Source: Limnoperna fortunei (lineage: Eukaryota; Mollusca; Bivalvia; Mytilida; Modiolidae). Taken from it: a stretch of 64,000 nt of DNA. Below, in pieces: positions 45,225-57,936 of this stretch (position 1 is its first letter; each line of letters starts with the position of its first letter). The stretch is from NCBI GenBank assembly GCA_944474755.1, contig OX104113.1, positions 18,415,563 to 18,479,562 of the forward strand, read 5' to 3'. A program made the position numbers and the translations under genes. Below the pieces are notes generated by a model, which worked only from the letters and a program-made list of their open reading frames with translations, made no database searches and had not been told where the DNA came from.

Positions 45225-45400
45225 AATGACAGAGTGGTTTAGTTATAGTTATTCATGTGGCTTTGTCAACACTGATGATTGTGGGTTCGAGACTCGCTGC
45301 AGGCAATGTGTCGATTCCAATCTTGATTTGACAAAGATTGCCAATTTTCTAATCGAAGGTCTTGGGTTTCTTGGGGTATTCTGGCTTCCTATAGTGTCCG
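45225..45400 (+). repeat. tRNA-derived SINE copy
   Basis: AGAGTGGTTTAGTTATAG, GTGGGTTCGAGACTCGCTGC (B box), AATCTTGATTTGACAAAG. No long C tract here. Confidence 0.72.
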
Positions 45401-45715
45401 TGGCTTTTATACAAAAATGTCCTCTGAAACCACTGAGTCGATTTCAAACCAAACTTCGTCCTTAAGATAACAAGTTTAAAAATTATATCCAGGATTTGAA
45501 TCAACAAACATGACTGCTGTTTCAATACACTGTGTTTCAATACATGTTTTTGATAAATAAATAACATTCAAATTCAAAAACATTACGTCTAAACATTATA
45601 ATTTATGTTACACCCTGAGCAATTATCATTTTGTAACAAAATATAGCAGTTTTTGTCTTATTACTTGCCAACTATAGATAGACATATATTGTAAATGGCA
45701 AAATGGGGCCTCGGC

Positions 45716-46158
45716 TACACGGGGGGGGGGGGGGGGGGGGTAACTTCCTATATAAAGGTATACGTATATGTGCCAAAATATGGGTAGGTTTTTTTTTGAA
45801 AATTTATATAAAAATGGGTATGCCTTTTAATCTTAATTTTAAAAAAAATCTGGTCTCATATAAATATGGGTCATGTTTTTGTCTATTTTAATATAAATAT
45901 GCCCCATATAATATAATAAAGTGTAATTTAATAATGACATTGTGTTTTGTTCTTCACTATGTTATCATTTTGTGTATATAAATATGACCTTCTTTTAAGT
46001 TTACTGAATATAAATATGGGTTATGAAAATTGTTCATTTTATATAAATATGGGTCATGAAAATTGGAAATTTTATATAAATATGGGTATTGAATTCAAAT
46101 CAAAAATGGCACATCCTTAACCCTAAAAATTACCACGTTACCCCCCACCCCCGTGCTC
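45716..46158. mobile_element. Small inverted-repeat element with TATAAATATGGGT motifs
   Basis: Left end CACG20-TAACTTCC (G run 45721-45740), right end CACGTTACCCCCCACCCCCG TG, i.e. inverted CACG(G)nTAAC. Interior has about eight TATAAATATGGGT-like motifs. Directly abuts a SINE. Confidence 0.55.
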
Positions 46159-46365
46159 GGCGACTGAGTGGTTAACGTAGTTTGTCTACTATTGATCACG
46201 TGGTCTGCGGCAGGGTGCGCTTGACTCCAATCTTAATTGACAAGAATTGCCAGTTTTCCTACCGTAAGGCGGGGTTTTCTCCGGGTACTCCGCCCCCCCC
46301 CCCCCCATTAAAAACTGCATGCCATGATATAGCTTTAAAAGTGCTGAAAGTGGGGTTAAACAAAC
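46150..46365 (+). repeat. tRNA-derived SINE with C14 tract
   Basis: GACTGAGTGGTTAACGTAG resembles a tRNA Ser/Leu D-arm; then AATCTTAATTGACAAGAATT, CTCCGC14 (46293-46306), AAAAACTGCATGCCATGATA. Confidence 0.78.
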
Positions 46366-46984
46366 AATAAATGGCAAAATGATCAGCGAGTAAAGCTGAA
46401 AGTGTTTATTGGGTTTGAAAATATCAATTACTTGCAATTTACCCGATGTTTTATCACACCCCTACCCCAAGCAGCCATGTTGGTTGGTTTGTGGCATCGA
46501 AAATCACAAAACTTTATAGCCAACACTTTAAGAACGATTCAGACCATTGGTTTATCGGTTACAGAAGCGAATATATTGACATAAATATAATAAATATCAG
46601 TAAAATAAGGGCGGTAACTTCCTCAAGATGTCTTTTTTACCTGACTGATACGACGGGTGTCACGCGTACAGCAGGACATGCTTACCCCTAGCAGAAGCTG
46701 GACTCACCCCATTTATTGTGTGTGGGGTTTTGACACTCATTTTTTTGTTTTGGGCCGTATGCCGGTTTGTTTTGTTTTTGTTCACTCTTGTTGTGTGTCT
46801 GTCCATAACTTACTGTCTATTGAATACTTCTCGATATCTTCCATTCTTTTTTCTTACTTATAGATCTTGTCTTGCTCTTGCTGATTAGTTACAAAACGGT
46901 TCTATCAAAAACGGAAAGGGTGATGAAAATTGATCTTGGCTTATTCGTAAATCTCTATTTATTATAAACAAAACGAATCAGAAC

Positions 46985-48327
46985 TTGAGGCTCCCAAGAG
47001 CCAGTAATCGCTCACCTGGAATTTAAATGACTTCAACTATATTTAAATTTTTGAAATTAACAGTTTCAGTCTAGTTGTTATAGCTTTTAAGTTACTGTGC
47101 AAAAACTAAACATTTCTTCAAAAATTTTTGTTAAATACAATAACTCCTATAAGGTGCCATCAGACAATTTCTGAAAATTAAATGGTTTTTAGGCATTGTC
47201 CTTAAGGGTACTTTAGAAATTTACAGTTTTACTCTACTAATAGGTGTGTTATAGACTAATTTATAATTTTAAAACTGTTCATTTGTCCAAATTCATAATA
47301 AAAGGGCAATAACTCCTATAAAGAGTCATCTTGCAATTTTGGACTAAGCAATAATTTTTAGGGCTTCTATTGCTGATCATTTGTGGAATTTACAGTTTTA
47401 ATCTAGCTGCAATAGTTTTCATGTTACAGGACAAAAATGGAAAATTTCATAACAAAATTGTCATTTAAGGGCAATAACTCCTATAAGGAGTCATCTGACA
47501 ATTTCAGACTTATATAGTAATTTGTAGGGCTTGTATTGCTGATCATTTTTGCTATTAACAGTTTCACTCTAGCTGTTACAGTTTTTAAGTTACAGGACAA
47601 AAACGGAAAATTTCATTAAAAAATTGCCATTTAAGGGCAATAACTCGTATAAGGAGTCATCTGACAATTTCAGACCAATAATGTGAATTGTAGGGCTTGT
47701 ATTGTTGATCATTTTTGCTATTTACAGTTTTATTCTAGCTGTTATAGTTTTAAAGTTACAGGACAAACACGGAAAAATTTCATAAAAAATTACCATTTAA
47801 GGGCAATAACTCATATAAGGAGTCATCTGACAATTTCAGACAAATCAAGTGAATTGTAGGGCTTTTATTGCTGATCATTTTTGCAATTTACAGTTTCACT
47901 CTACCTCGTATAGTTTTCAGGTTATATTGTAAATACCAAAAATTTTGTCAAAAATCGTCAATAAAGAGCAATAACTCCTACAAGAAGCCAATACACAACT
48001 TCACGCTAATAGCAACTATTGTAGACCTTAATGTGCTGATCAATTTGAAGTAACGATTTTCTCTATAGCAATTATAATTTTTGAGATAATGATCAAAAAC
48101 TTGTGTTGACCCCCCATGTTCTATTTTTAGTAACAGCTGCCATATTTGTCTATTGATCAACATCCTGGGAACAAACTTGAAACTAGGAACCCTAAGGATG
48201 ATTGTGGCCAAGTTTGAAAAAAAATTGGCCCAGCGGTTTTAGAGGAGAAGATTTTTTAAAAAGTTTACGACGGACGACGGACGCCAAGTGATGGCAAAAG
48301 CTCACCTTCGGTCCAGGTGAGCTAAAA
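46985..48327 (+). repeat. Dispersed repeat R1, copy 3
   Basis: 5' hairpin GGCTCCCAAGAGCC (46989-47002), ~165-bp units, end GCTCACCTTCGGTCCAGGTG AGCTAA, in which the left arm of the final hairpin is shortened. Confidence 0.78.
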
Positions 48328-48496
48328 AAATAGCTGCTATATATGAAAAAGATTTTGACAGCTTCAAGGTGTTCTTATTCAACAGAGGACACAATGAATT
48401 ATGTTGCATGCAGACTGAATGTCTAACAAAAACAGAACAAATGCCCAAGTTCCAAGAAACGTGCAATTCCTAACCATGATGATATATTACAAAAAT

Positions 48497-48962
48497 TGAA
48501 GAATGTGTCCATGGGACACGGATGCCCCCGCTAATTAAGTCCCAAACAGGAAGTAGTTGTCCGACAGGTCTGAAAGTCGGTTAGGACGTACAACTTGTGA
48601 TACTGAATCACCCTGCCAAATTTAAAATTGTTCTCATGTACGGTTTCTGAGAAAAGCTTGAGGGAAATTTTCATACTTGTGTTAATACATTTTTATATCG
48701 GCCCAGTCGCAAACAGGAAGTAGTTGTCCGACAGGTCTGAAAGTCGCTTAGGACGTACAACTTGTGATACTGAACCACCCTGCCATCTTTCAAATTGTTC
48801 TCATGTACGGTTTCTGAGAAAAGCTTGACGGAAATTTTCATACTCGTGTTAACACATTTTCATATCGGCCCAGTCGCAAACAGGAAGTAGTTGTCCGACA
48901 GGTATGAAAGTCGCTTAGGACGTACAACTTGTGATACTGAACCACCCCGCGGGGGCATAAAA
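48497..48962 (+). repeat. R2 element, three-unit copy
   Basis: GGATGCCCCCGCTAATTAAG start, three ~166-bp units, truncated 3' end GCGGGGGCATAAAAA. Confidence 0.78.
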
Positions 48963-50199
48963 ATGTTAAATGCCTCCACGTAGAAATAACGTCACATCTA
49001 GGAAACAAATATATGTAAAAAGTATAATTCAAGTATTAAATTTTCAAATAATAAGCAATAAGTACACATAATAGGAACATAGAGCCATAAGTATATATAT
49101 TTTCTAAGTGATAAATTCCACTTTGGACATTAAATTGTCAAGTCTATAGGTCAAAAGTTCCTAACAAATTTTGTTGATAAGATGTTTATGATGTGATTAA
49201 TGTTAGAGTTTTGGTAATTACATAAAAAAACCCAAGATGGCCAGCACACCAGGAGAATGATCATTAAAGAACATTTTGTAAATATATATCAACAGATTTT
49301 TTCAGACAATATGTTACAACACAATCGATCTTGGGCATCATGGACCTATCAAATATGTTAAACATTTAAACAAGTGTTTTTATTTTTTATTTTTCCAATA
49401 TCAATTTAATAACAGTTGTACATAATAATGCTCTAGCATCTGGGGCTAGTAGAACTAACTGGCAGATTTATAGTTTTCTTTCTAGCATTATATAAAACGG
49501 TGTCTGGTCAATTGGTCCCACATGCAAATTGGTCCCAGCCAATTCGTCCCAAGTCTTTGCCAATTGGTCCCACTTTTGGACAATTGGTCCCAACTCTTTT
49601 AAAAATTGGTCCCAACTCTATTAAAAAGTATATTTTAGAACAATTTTTGTTTTTTTATAGGAATTAATAATAAGTTATTGAAATTTACGAAACTCCCAAT
49701 ACAAAACAAATTATAATATGTTCAAATTTGTAATTTATATATAAAAGTAATGACAAATATTATTACAAATAATTTGAGAATTGTGCATTCTTATTAAGTT
49801 GTATAGTATAATAATTTTGTCTTATTAGTTTCATTAGCAGCTTGGGCATATAATTATTACTTTTTTATCGTTTGAAGCATAAGGTTTTAGCTTTAATAAA
49901 AACAATTCAAGGAGCTATTAGTGCAGTTGATTGCCTTTGAATGTCATTGTACAAATATCAAGCAGTTTAATGTTTATCTGAACATTTACTCTTAAACCAT
50001 ACATTTGTATATTTAACAATATTTTACAATTAAATTTTTTACTACTCACTATCCCTTTTGAAGTCCTACATAAACAATATCAAGAAGCACATGATTGGGA
50101 CTTCGGCTTGGGAGGTAGGGGTGAAAAAAAATAATGTCTTATGATAGGTCAGTTATAGAAAAACCAATCAAATTTATTCATTAAATGAACAAAATATAA
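48963..50199. other. Intergenic AT-rich DNA
   Basis: Apart from the AATTGGTCCCA block, no gene or repeat copy recognised. Confidence 0.5.
49498..49620. repeat. Short interrupted repeat of AATTGGTCCCA
   Basis: About six copies of AATTGGTCCCA or AATTCGTCCCA separated by 8-20 bases of variable sequence. Confidence 0.7.
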
Positions 50200-50460
50200 A
50201 AGACAAAGGTATAGCTGTATATTTCACACTCTGCAGATGTAAGACCTCCAAGACGGTCAGAGTGGGGTACCGGAGTAGGCCAACGTTACATCGGAGCAGC
50301 CCGGCCGCTAGTAGGACATATGCTGCCGAGTCCTTCGACCAGGTATCCCGAAGGCCGGGCTTCGACAAAACCACCATGGTGGAGTCCATGGATTACTTAC
50401 CCTAACAAACGTCCGACCGAGGGTATTAATTTACCAGTGTAGGACGTTAAAAACCACCAA
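50200..50460 (-). repeat. GC-rich dispersed repeat (candidate SINE-like)
   Basis: A GC-rich island in AT-rich DNA, with CCGGTACCCCACTCTGACCG and GGTGGTTTTTAACGTCCTAC on the minus strand. Only one copy in the window, so classification is a guess. Confidence 0.3.
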
Positions 50461-51041
50461 TCATCATCATCATGTATATTTCACTTTATTCATCATGTCT
50501 TCTTAATGTGTTATTTGCACCAGACTTGTTCGAGTAAAACACCACGCCTTAACCGTTCAGGCTTTGTGTTGTTGGTTATGTAATTCATGGACACACAGAA
50601 AATGTACTTCTGGTAAGTCTTTTTATTTTATTAGTAATTATTTATTTATTTATTTATTTATCTACTTATTTATTATTTATACTTGATTCCATATTTTATA
50701 TTCGTTGACGATAATCATTTATAAACTTAAATGTTGTACAATTATTATTAAGGGACAGAATACCTAATTGATGATTACATTGTATTATTACATCACAATA
50801 TAAATTCATTAAATTTTTTTGTAAATTGCTTATTAAATTAAAAATAACTGAAGACTTGATTAGAAATGAAACTATCAGTATTAAAAAAAATTGTAAAAAT
50901 CATTTGTCTTCAAAGTCTGTTAATCATAATTTAATTAACAAAGTTGTCAATGGCATGTGCCACTGTTTAATTGGCTAATAAGATTACCTGAATACCTCAA
51001 TTTTATTGCATTTGTGTTTGCTAATAACAGCCTAAATAATT
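50461..51041. other. Intergenic, with (TTTA)n near 50630-50680
   Basis: Interrupted TTTA/TTTATTTA tract; nothing else seen. Confidence 0.6.
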
Positions 51042-51213
51042 AAGGTCTTTCCCACTACAGTGGAAAGACCTTCTTACCTTTCTTATGATTATTAAGGTCT
51101 TTCCCCTTTTCCAAGGGAAAGACCTTCTTGTCTTTCTTATGATTATTATTATTATTATTATTATTAAGGTCTTTCCCCCTTTCCAAGGGAAAGACCTTCT
51201 TGTCTTTCTTATG

Positions 51214-51236
<23 letters not shown>
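51042..51236 (-). repeat. Three type-D hairpin cassettes with (ATT)n
   Basis: Palindromes AAGGTCTTTCCCACTACAG TGGAAAGACCTT (51042-51072), and two AAGGTCTTTCCC...GGGAAAGACCTT (51093-51124, 51166-51197), each followed by CTT-TCTTATGATT(ATT)n. On the minus strand: (AAT)n-CATAAGAAAGACAAG-hairpin. Confidence 0.85.
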
Positions 51237-51252
<16 letters not shown>

Positions 51253-52289
51253 TTTCTTCTTCCGCGGAGGTTTGCCAAAAAGTGTCTTGACGTATCATTT
51301 CGATACTTGGTAACATCAATCGGTCATATCCGGAGATGACATGGCTCATGCTTTTAGACCGATCTATTTTTAGTAACAGAGTTATCTGCCCGAACACGAA
51401 AACCCTTGTTAGCAGATAAACTCAGAAACCGTAACCGATTCTTAAAATCTGAAGTGTAAAAAATGTCGCTGGACCTATGGCAATGATTTGTCATGCAAAA
51501 TTTTTTTTTCCAATCAACTTCCTGTTTACGCGTTTTTGACCTGAAAAATGTCACAACGCGTCAAAATTTTTTTCTCAAAAACCGTAAGTCCTAGAGACTT
51601 GGGACCACCACCATTGATCCTAAGTGACATATGTTACATTTAAAAATGTCAAGGTCAAAGGTCAAAAGTCAAGGTCAAAGGTCACCATAGGTCTTGTTAG
51701 CACTATATCTCACAAACCATACAAGATAGAAGCAGACAATAAATGGGATAAATACTCCTCTTATTGAGACCTTCATTTGGTACATTTGACCGGAAGCTGT
51801 GCGATGAACCGTTTTCGAGTTACTGCCCTTGACGCGTTTCGGTTAATCGGCTTTTTGGTTAAAACTTGAAAACGGTTAGAGATAATATAGTAAACATATA
51901 GGTTAAACATGATCAGTAGGAAAAGAGCTTCAATTTGAGCCAAAGGTCAAAGGTCATAGGTCATGGTCATACCATAGCAACAAGGTGGTCGTTATAAAAA
52001 GTCCTTAGCAACCATATATTTTTAGATTCAGAATGATGTACTTTACTGAAATATTTCATTTCATGACCGGAATTTGCCATTTGTCCCTAGCAACCGAATG
52101 AAAGTCCTTAACAACCATATATTTTTTGGCTCGGGACCACTTTACTCAAATAACTCATTTTTATGACTGGAAGTGACATTTTGTGCTGTAGCAAGACACA
52201 AAACCCATAGCATCACCTAACTTTTCTAACTTTAGAGGAACAGTGGGAAAGACCTTCTCATTTGTTCTCAGAACAAATGGCAGTTTAAT
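51237..52289 (-). repeat. Type D (TAA)n-tailed element, copy 1
   Basis: Minus strand: 5' hairpin ATTTGTTCTGAGAACAAAT (52260-52278), GAGAAGGTCTTTCCC, ~1 kb body, 3' tail CCGCGGAAGAAGAAAAATAA TAAT. Body holds AGGTCAAAGGTCA direct repeats at 51652-51664, 51672-51684 and 51944-51956. Confidence 0.82.
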
Positions 52290-53345
52290 TATTATTATTA
52301 TTATTATTTTTCTTCTTCCGCGGAGGTTTGCCAAAAAGTGTCTGGACGTATCATTTCGATACTTGGTAACATCAATCGGTCATATCCGGAGATGACATGG
52401 CTCATGCTTTTAGACCGATCTATTTTTAGTAACAGAGTTATCTGCCCGAACACGAAAACCCTTGTTAGCAGATAAACTCAGAAACCGTAACCGATTCTTA
52501 AAATCTGAAGAGTACAAAATGTTGCTGGACCTATGGCGATGATTTGTCATGCAAATTTTTTTTTTCCAATTGACTTCCTGTTTACGCGTTTTTGACCTGA
52601 AAAATGTCGCAACGCGTCAAAATTTTTTTCTCAAAAACCATAAGTCCTAGAGACTTGGGACCACCACCATTGATCCTAAGTGACATATGTTACATTTAAA
52701 AATGTCAAGGTCAAAGGTCAAAAGTCAAGGTCAAAGGTCACCAAAGTTCTTGTTAGCACTATATCTCACAAACCATACAAGATAGAAGCAGACAATAAAT
52801 GGGGAAAATACTCCTCTTATTAAGACCTTCATTTGGTACATTTGACCGGAAGCTGTGCGATGAACCGTTTTCGAGTTACTGCCCTTGACGCATTTCGGTT
52901 AATCGGTTTTTTGGTTAAAACTTGAAAACGGTTAGAGATAATATAGTAAACATATAGGTTAAACATGATCAGTAGGAAAAGAGCTTCAATTTGAGCCAAA
53001 GGTCAAAGGTCATAGGTCAAGGTCATACCATAGCAACAAGGTGACCGTTATAAAAAGTCCTTAGCAACCATATATTTTTAGAATCAGAATGATGTACTTT
53101 ACTGAAATGTGTCATTTCATGACCGGAAGTGGTCTTTTGTCCATAGCAACGGAATGAAAGTCCTTAACAACCCATATATTTTTTGGCTCGGGACCACTTT
53201 CTTTACTCAAATAACTCATTTTTATGACTGGAAGTGACATTTTGTGCTATAGCAAGACACAAAATCCCATAGCATCAACTAACTTTTCTTACTTCAGAGG
53301 AACATTGGGAAAGACCTTCTCATTTGTTCTCAGAACAAATGAACT
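52290..53345 (-). repeat. Type D element, copy 2
   Basis: About 95 percent alike to copy 1 by eye, same ends, same orientation. Confidence 0.82.
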
Positions 53346-53529
53346 TTTATTAAGGTCTTTCCCCCTTTCCAAGGGAAAGACCTTCTTGTCTTTCTTATGA
53401 TTATTATTATTATTATTAAGGTCTTTCCCCTTTCCAAGGGAAAGACCTTCTTGTATTTCTTATGATTATTAAGGTCTTTCCCCCTTTCCAAGGGAAAGAC
53501 CTTTTTGTATTTCTTATGATTATTATTAT
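53346..53529 (-). repeat. Three type-D hairpin cassettes
   Basis: AAGGTCTTTCCCCCTTTCCAA GGGAAAGACCTT at about 53352-53384 and near copies at 53419 and 53470, separated by TTCTTATGATT(ATT)n. Confidence 0.85.
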
Positions 53530-54890
53530 TATTATTATTTTTCTTTTTCTCCCCAATTTTCCAAATGGGTTTGCCAGAAGGGGTTTCAACATATCATTAT
53601 GATACTTGGTACGTTTAATTGCTCATACCAGGAGATGACCTGGCTCACCCTGTGAGACTGTTCTATTTTTAGTAACAGAGTTATCTGCCCTAACACCGAA
53701 AACCTTGTTAGCAGATAAACTCAGAAACCGTAACAGATACTCAAAATCTGAAGAGTGCAAAGTGTAGGGCGACTTATGGCGATGATTTAACATGCAAATA
53801 TTTTTTTCTTAATCGACTTCCGGTTTACGCGTTTTTGACCTGAAAAATGACGCAACGAGTCAAAATTTTTTTCTCGAAAACCGTAAGTCCTAGAGACTTG
53901 GGACCACCACCATTGATCCTAAGTGACATATGTTACATTTGAAAATGTCAAGGTCAAAGGTCAAAAGTCAAGGTCAAAGGTCACCATAAGTCTTGTTAGC
54001 ACTATATCTCATAAACCATAAAAGACAGAAGCAGACAATAAATGGGACAAATACTCCTCTTATCGAGACCTCCATTTGGTACATTTGACCCGAAGCTGTC
54101 CGATGAACCGTTTTCGAGTTACAGCCCTTGACGCGTTTCGGTTAATCGGTTTTTTGGTTAAAACTTGAAAACGGTTAGAGATAATATAGTAAACATATAG
54201 GTTTATCATGATCAGTAGGAAAAGAGCTTCAATTTGAGCCAAAGGTCAAAGGTCAAAAGTCAAGGTCAAAGGTCACCATCGGTCTTGTTAGCACTATATC
54301 TCATAAACCATAAAAGATAGAAGCAGACAATAAATGGGCAAAATACTGCTCTTATCAAGACCTCCATTTGATACATTTGACCCGAAGCTGTGCGATGAAC
54401 CATTTTCGAGTTACAGCCCTTGATGCATTTCTGTTGATCGGTTTTTTGGTTAAAACTTGAAAACGGTTAGAGATAATATAGTAAACATACAGGTTTATCA
54501 TGATCAGTAGGAAAAGATCTTCAATTTAAGCCAAAGGGCAAAGGTCATAGGTCAAGGTCATACCATAGCAACAAGGTAACTCTTATAAAAAGTCCTTAGC
54601 AACCATATATTTTTAGAATCAGAATGATGTACTTTACTGAAATATATCATTACATGGCCGGAAGTGGCCTTTTGTAGCTAGCAACGGAATGAAAGTCCTT
54701 AACAACCATATATTTTTTGGTTCCTGACCACCTTCTTTACTCAAATAACTCTTTTTTATGACTGGAAGTGACATTTTTTGTGCTATACCAAGACAAAATC
54801 CCATAGCAATACCTAACTTTTCTGACTTTAGAGGAACAGTGGGAAAGACCTTCTCATTTGTTCTCAGAACAAATGGCAGTTTAATTATTA
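53530..54890 (-). repeat. Type D element, copy 3, with internal ~290-bp duplication
   Basis: Same 5' hairpin at about 54858-54876. The segment beginning GTCTTGTTAGCACTATATCT occurs twice (53990 and 54284). The 3' flank differs (TTTTCTCCCCAATTTTCC). Confidence 0.78.
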
Positions 54891-55910
54891 TTATTTTTCT
54901 TCTTCCGCTGAGGTTTGCCAAAAAGTGTCGCGACATATCATTTCGATACTTGGTACTATTAATCGGTCATATCCAGAGATGACTTGGTTCACCCTGTGAA
55001 ACCGATCTATTTTTAGTAACAGAGTTATCTGCCCCAACACCGTAAACCCTTGTTAGCAGATAAACTCAGAAACCCTAACCGATTCTCAAAATCTGAAGTG
55101 TACAAAATGTTGCTGGACTTATGGCGATGATTTGTCATGCACAATTTTTTTTTCCAATCGACTTCCTGTTTACGCGTTTTTGACCTGAAAAATGTCGCAA
55201 TGCGTCAAAATTTTTTTCTCAAAAACCGCAAGTCCTAGAGACTTGGGACCACCACCATTGATCCTAAGTGACATATGTTACATTAAAAAATGTCAAGGTC
55301 AAAGGTCAAAAGTCAAGGTCAAAGGTCACCATAGGTCTTGTTAGCACTATATCTCACAAACCATAAAAGATAGAAGCAGACAATAAATGGGGAAAATACT
55401 CCTCTTATTGAGACCTTCATTTGGTACATTTGACCCGAAGCTGTGCGATGAACCATTTTCGAGTTACTTGCCTTTACGAGTTTCGGTTAATCGGTTTTTT
55501 GGTTAAAACTTGAAAACTGTTAGAGATAATATAGTAAACATATAGGTTTAAAGTGATCAGTAGGAGAAGAGCGTCAATTTTAGCCAAAGGTCAAAGGTCA
55601 TAGGTCAAGGTCATACCATAGCAACAAGGTGACCGTTATAAAAAGTCCTTAGCAACCATATATTTTTAGAATAAGAATGATGTACTTTACTGAAAAGTCA
55701 TTTAATGACCAGAAGTGGCATTTTGTCCCTAGCAACGGAATGAAAGTCCTTAACAACAATATACTTTTTGGCTCGGGACCACATTCTTTACTCAAAAAAC
55801 TCATTTTTAAGTGACATTTTGTGCTATAGCAAGACACAAAATCCCATAGCATCACCTAAATTATCTGACTTTACAGGAACAGTGGGAAATACCTTCTCTT
55901 TTGTTCTCAG
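54891..55910 (-). repeat. Type D element, copy 4
   Basis: 3' tail CTTCTTCCGCTGAGG; its 5' hairpin is broken at about 55905 where it joins the middle of another diverged copy. Confidence 0.75.
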
Positions 55911-57060
55911 AAATGACTTGCTTCACCATGTGAAACCAATCTATTTTTAGTAACAGAGTTGTCTGTCAGAACACGAAAACCCTTGTTAGCAGATAAACTC
56001 ATAAACCGTAACGGACTCTCAAAATCTGAAGTGTACAATATGTAGGCTAACATATGGCGATGATTTAACATGTGTCACAAATAGTAACATTTTTTTTCTT
56101 TAAAACCATAATTTGTAAAGACTTGGGACCACCAGCATTGATCCTAAATGACATATATTACATTTAAAAATGTCAAGGTCAAAGGTCACCATTGGTCTTG
56201 TATGACTTTATCTCTAAAAAACCACAAAAGATAGAAGCAGACAATAAATGGGGAAAATACTCCTCTTATCGAGATGTTCATTTGGTACATTTAGCCCGAA
56301 ACTGTGCAATGAACCGTTTTAGAGTTACAGCCCATGACACGTTTCGGTTAATTGTTTTTTTGCTTATAACTTGATAACTGTTAGAGATTATTTAGTAAAC
56401 ATAATGGTTTAAAGTGTTCAGTAAGACAAGAGCTTCAATTTAAACCTAAGGTCAAAGTCATAGGTCAAGTTCATACCATAGTAACAAAGTAACCGTTATA
56501 AAAAGTCCAAAGCAACCATATATTGTTAGAATCATAATGGTCCATAACATCCATATATTTTCAGACTTTCATAAAGTGAAAGACCCTCACAAAATTGTTA
56601 CATAATCACCATGTCAAGACCTTCAATTTAAGACCAAGGTCAAATTATAATGGATCATCGTTTTCAAAATGGCCACCTCAACTAATAGTTAAATATACTT
56701 CAAGAGATCCTCTCTTCAAGACCTTCATTTATTATATTGGCTCTGAAACTATTCCATAAACACTTTTTAAGTTCTGGTTCTTAATGCATTTCTGTTAACC
56801 GTTTTTGGCTTATAACTTAAAAACAGTTTAAGATAAAATAGTAAACAGATATGTTAAACGAAATCCCTTAGTCTATACCATTAATTTAAGACCAGGGTCA
56901 AAAAATGATTATGGACCACCACTTTAAAAGATCTACACCATAATTATTTTTATTGAATAACTTTTAAATGTTAAGAAATAATATAGTAAACATAAACTTA
57001 AAGTGATCAGTACAAAAGGAGCTTCAATTTGAGCCCAAGATCAAGGTTATGGGTCAAGGT
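55911..57060 (-). repeat. Type D element, diverged partial copy
   Basis: Starts in mid-unit (TTCACCATGTGAAACC) and retains AAGGTCAAAGGTCACC at ~56175, then decays into sequence alike in style (CTTAAAAACAGTTTAAGATA). Confidence 0.6.
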
Positions 57061-57360
57061 CAAATGTCATAGTGACAGTCAGAGGTCACCTTTGGTATTG
57101 TTAGTATTAAATCTCAAAACTATACAAGATGGAAGCAGATAATAAAATGGCTGCAATAAACGTTATGTACTTTATAGCAAATAGCTTTAAAATGGCAAAA
57201 AGGATAACCATGACTCTACTGAAATACAGTACTTTAACATAAGTGTCATTTGATTTTGTATTCCATTTAAGAAATGTTTTCGGTAACAAGTTATCTGCCC
57301 AAAGGTAATTAGTAATTCTAAAGAAAAAAAATCTATCTATGATATCTACGATATCTATCT

Positions 57361-57588
57361 ATGAAAGAGAAGAAAAACCTTCCACCAGACTTTACATTTA
57401 AACTTGTTGATGACGTGACAAAGCACAACATGGACTTGATCAATAAACTTAGAAAACACACTGGAATAGACGGTTCATGGTATTACAACTGTGCTGTGTA
57501 TGGTAAAACAGTGGCAGGAAAGAGAATGAGATTTGACATTTTTGATGACATTGATCAAAGAAATAGCAGGTCATTAATTGTATTGTAA
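57361..57588 (+). pseudogene. LINE ORF1 fragment
   Basis: 76 codons, KLVDDVTKHNMDLINKLRKH...GSWYYNCAVYGK...AGKRMRFDIFDDID, alike to the C-terminal domain of L1/Tx1-type ORF1 proteins. N-terminal part is missing; ATG is fortuitous. Confidence 0.6.
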
Positions 57589-57936
57589 GTTTGACTCTAT
57601 TTTTTCTATTACTTTACAATGGAATGTAAGAAATTGGTTAAAATATATTGAACCGTTTAAACTATTGTTTTAGCACATATCTTTTGATACATGTAAAAAG
57701 TTTTGTCTGTTTATGTAAACTGCTTTGAATTATCTCCCTTATATCACTGTGTTTATGTAATATGCCATTATCTGTGAATCAAATTTAAACTGTTTATATT
57801 AATTTAAATATGTCCTATCTTGAGAATGTGTGTGTTTATCTATGTGAAGTGTGTATGACTTTTCGCTTTATATTGTACTATTTAAACATTGCTTTTTCTG
57901 TCTTGTTGGTATACTCTGTTTTTGACTGTGTAGAAA

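Noticed and set aside
55911..57060. Complete fifth type D element
   Set aside because: Starts in mid-unit and lacks the 5' hairpin and a clear (TAA)n tail.
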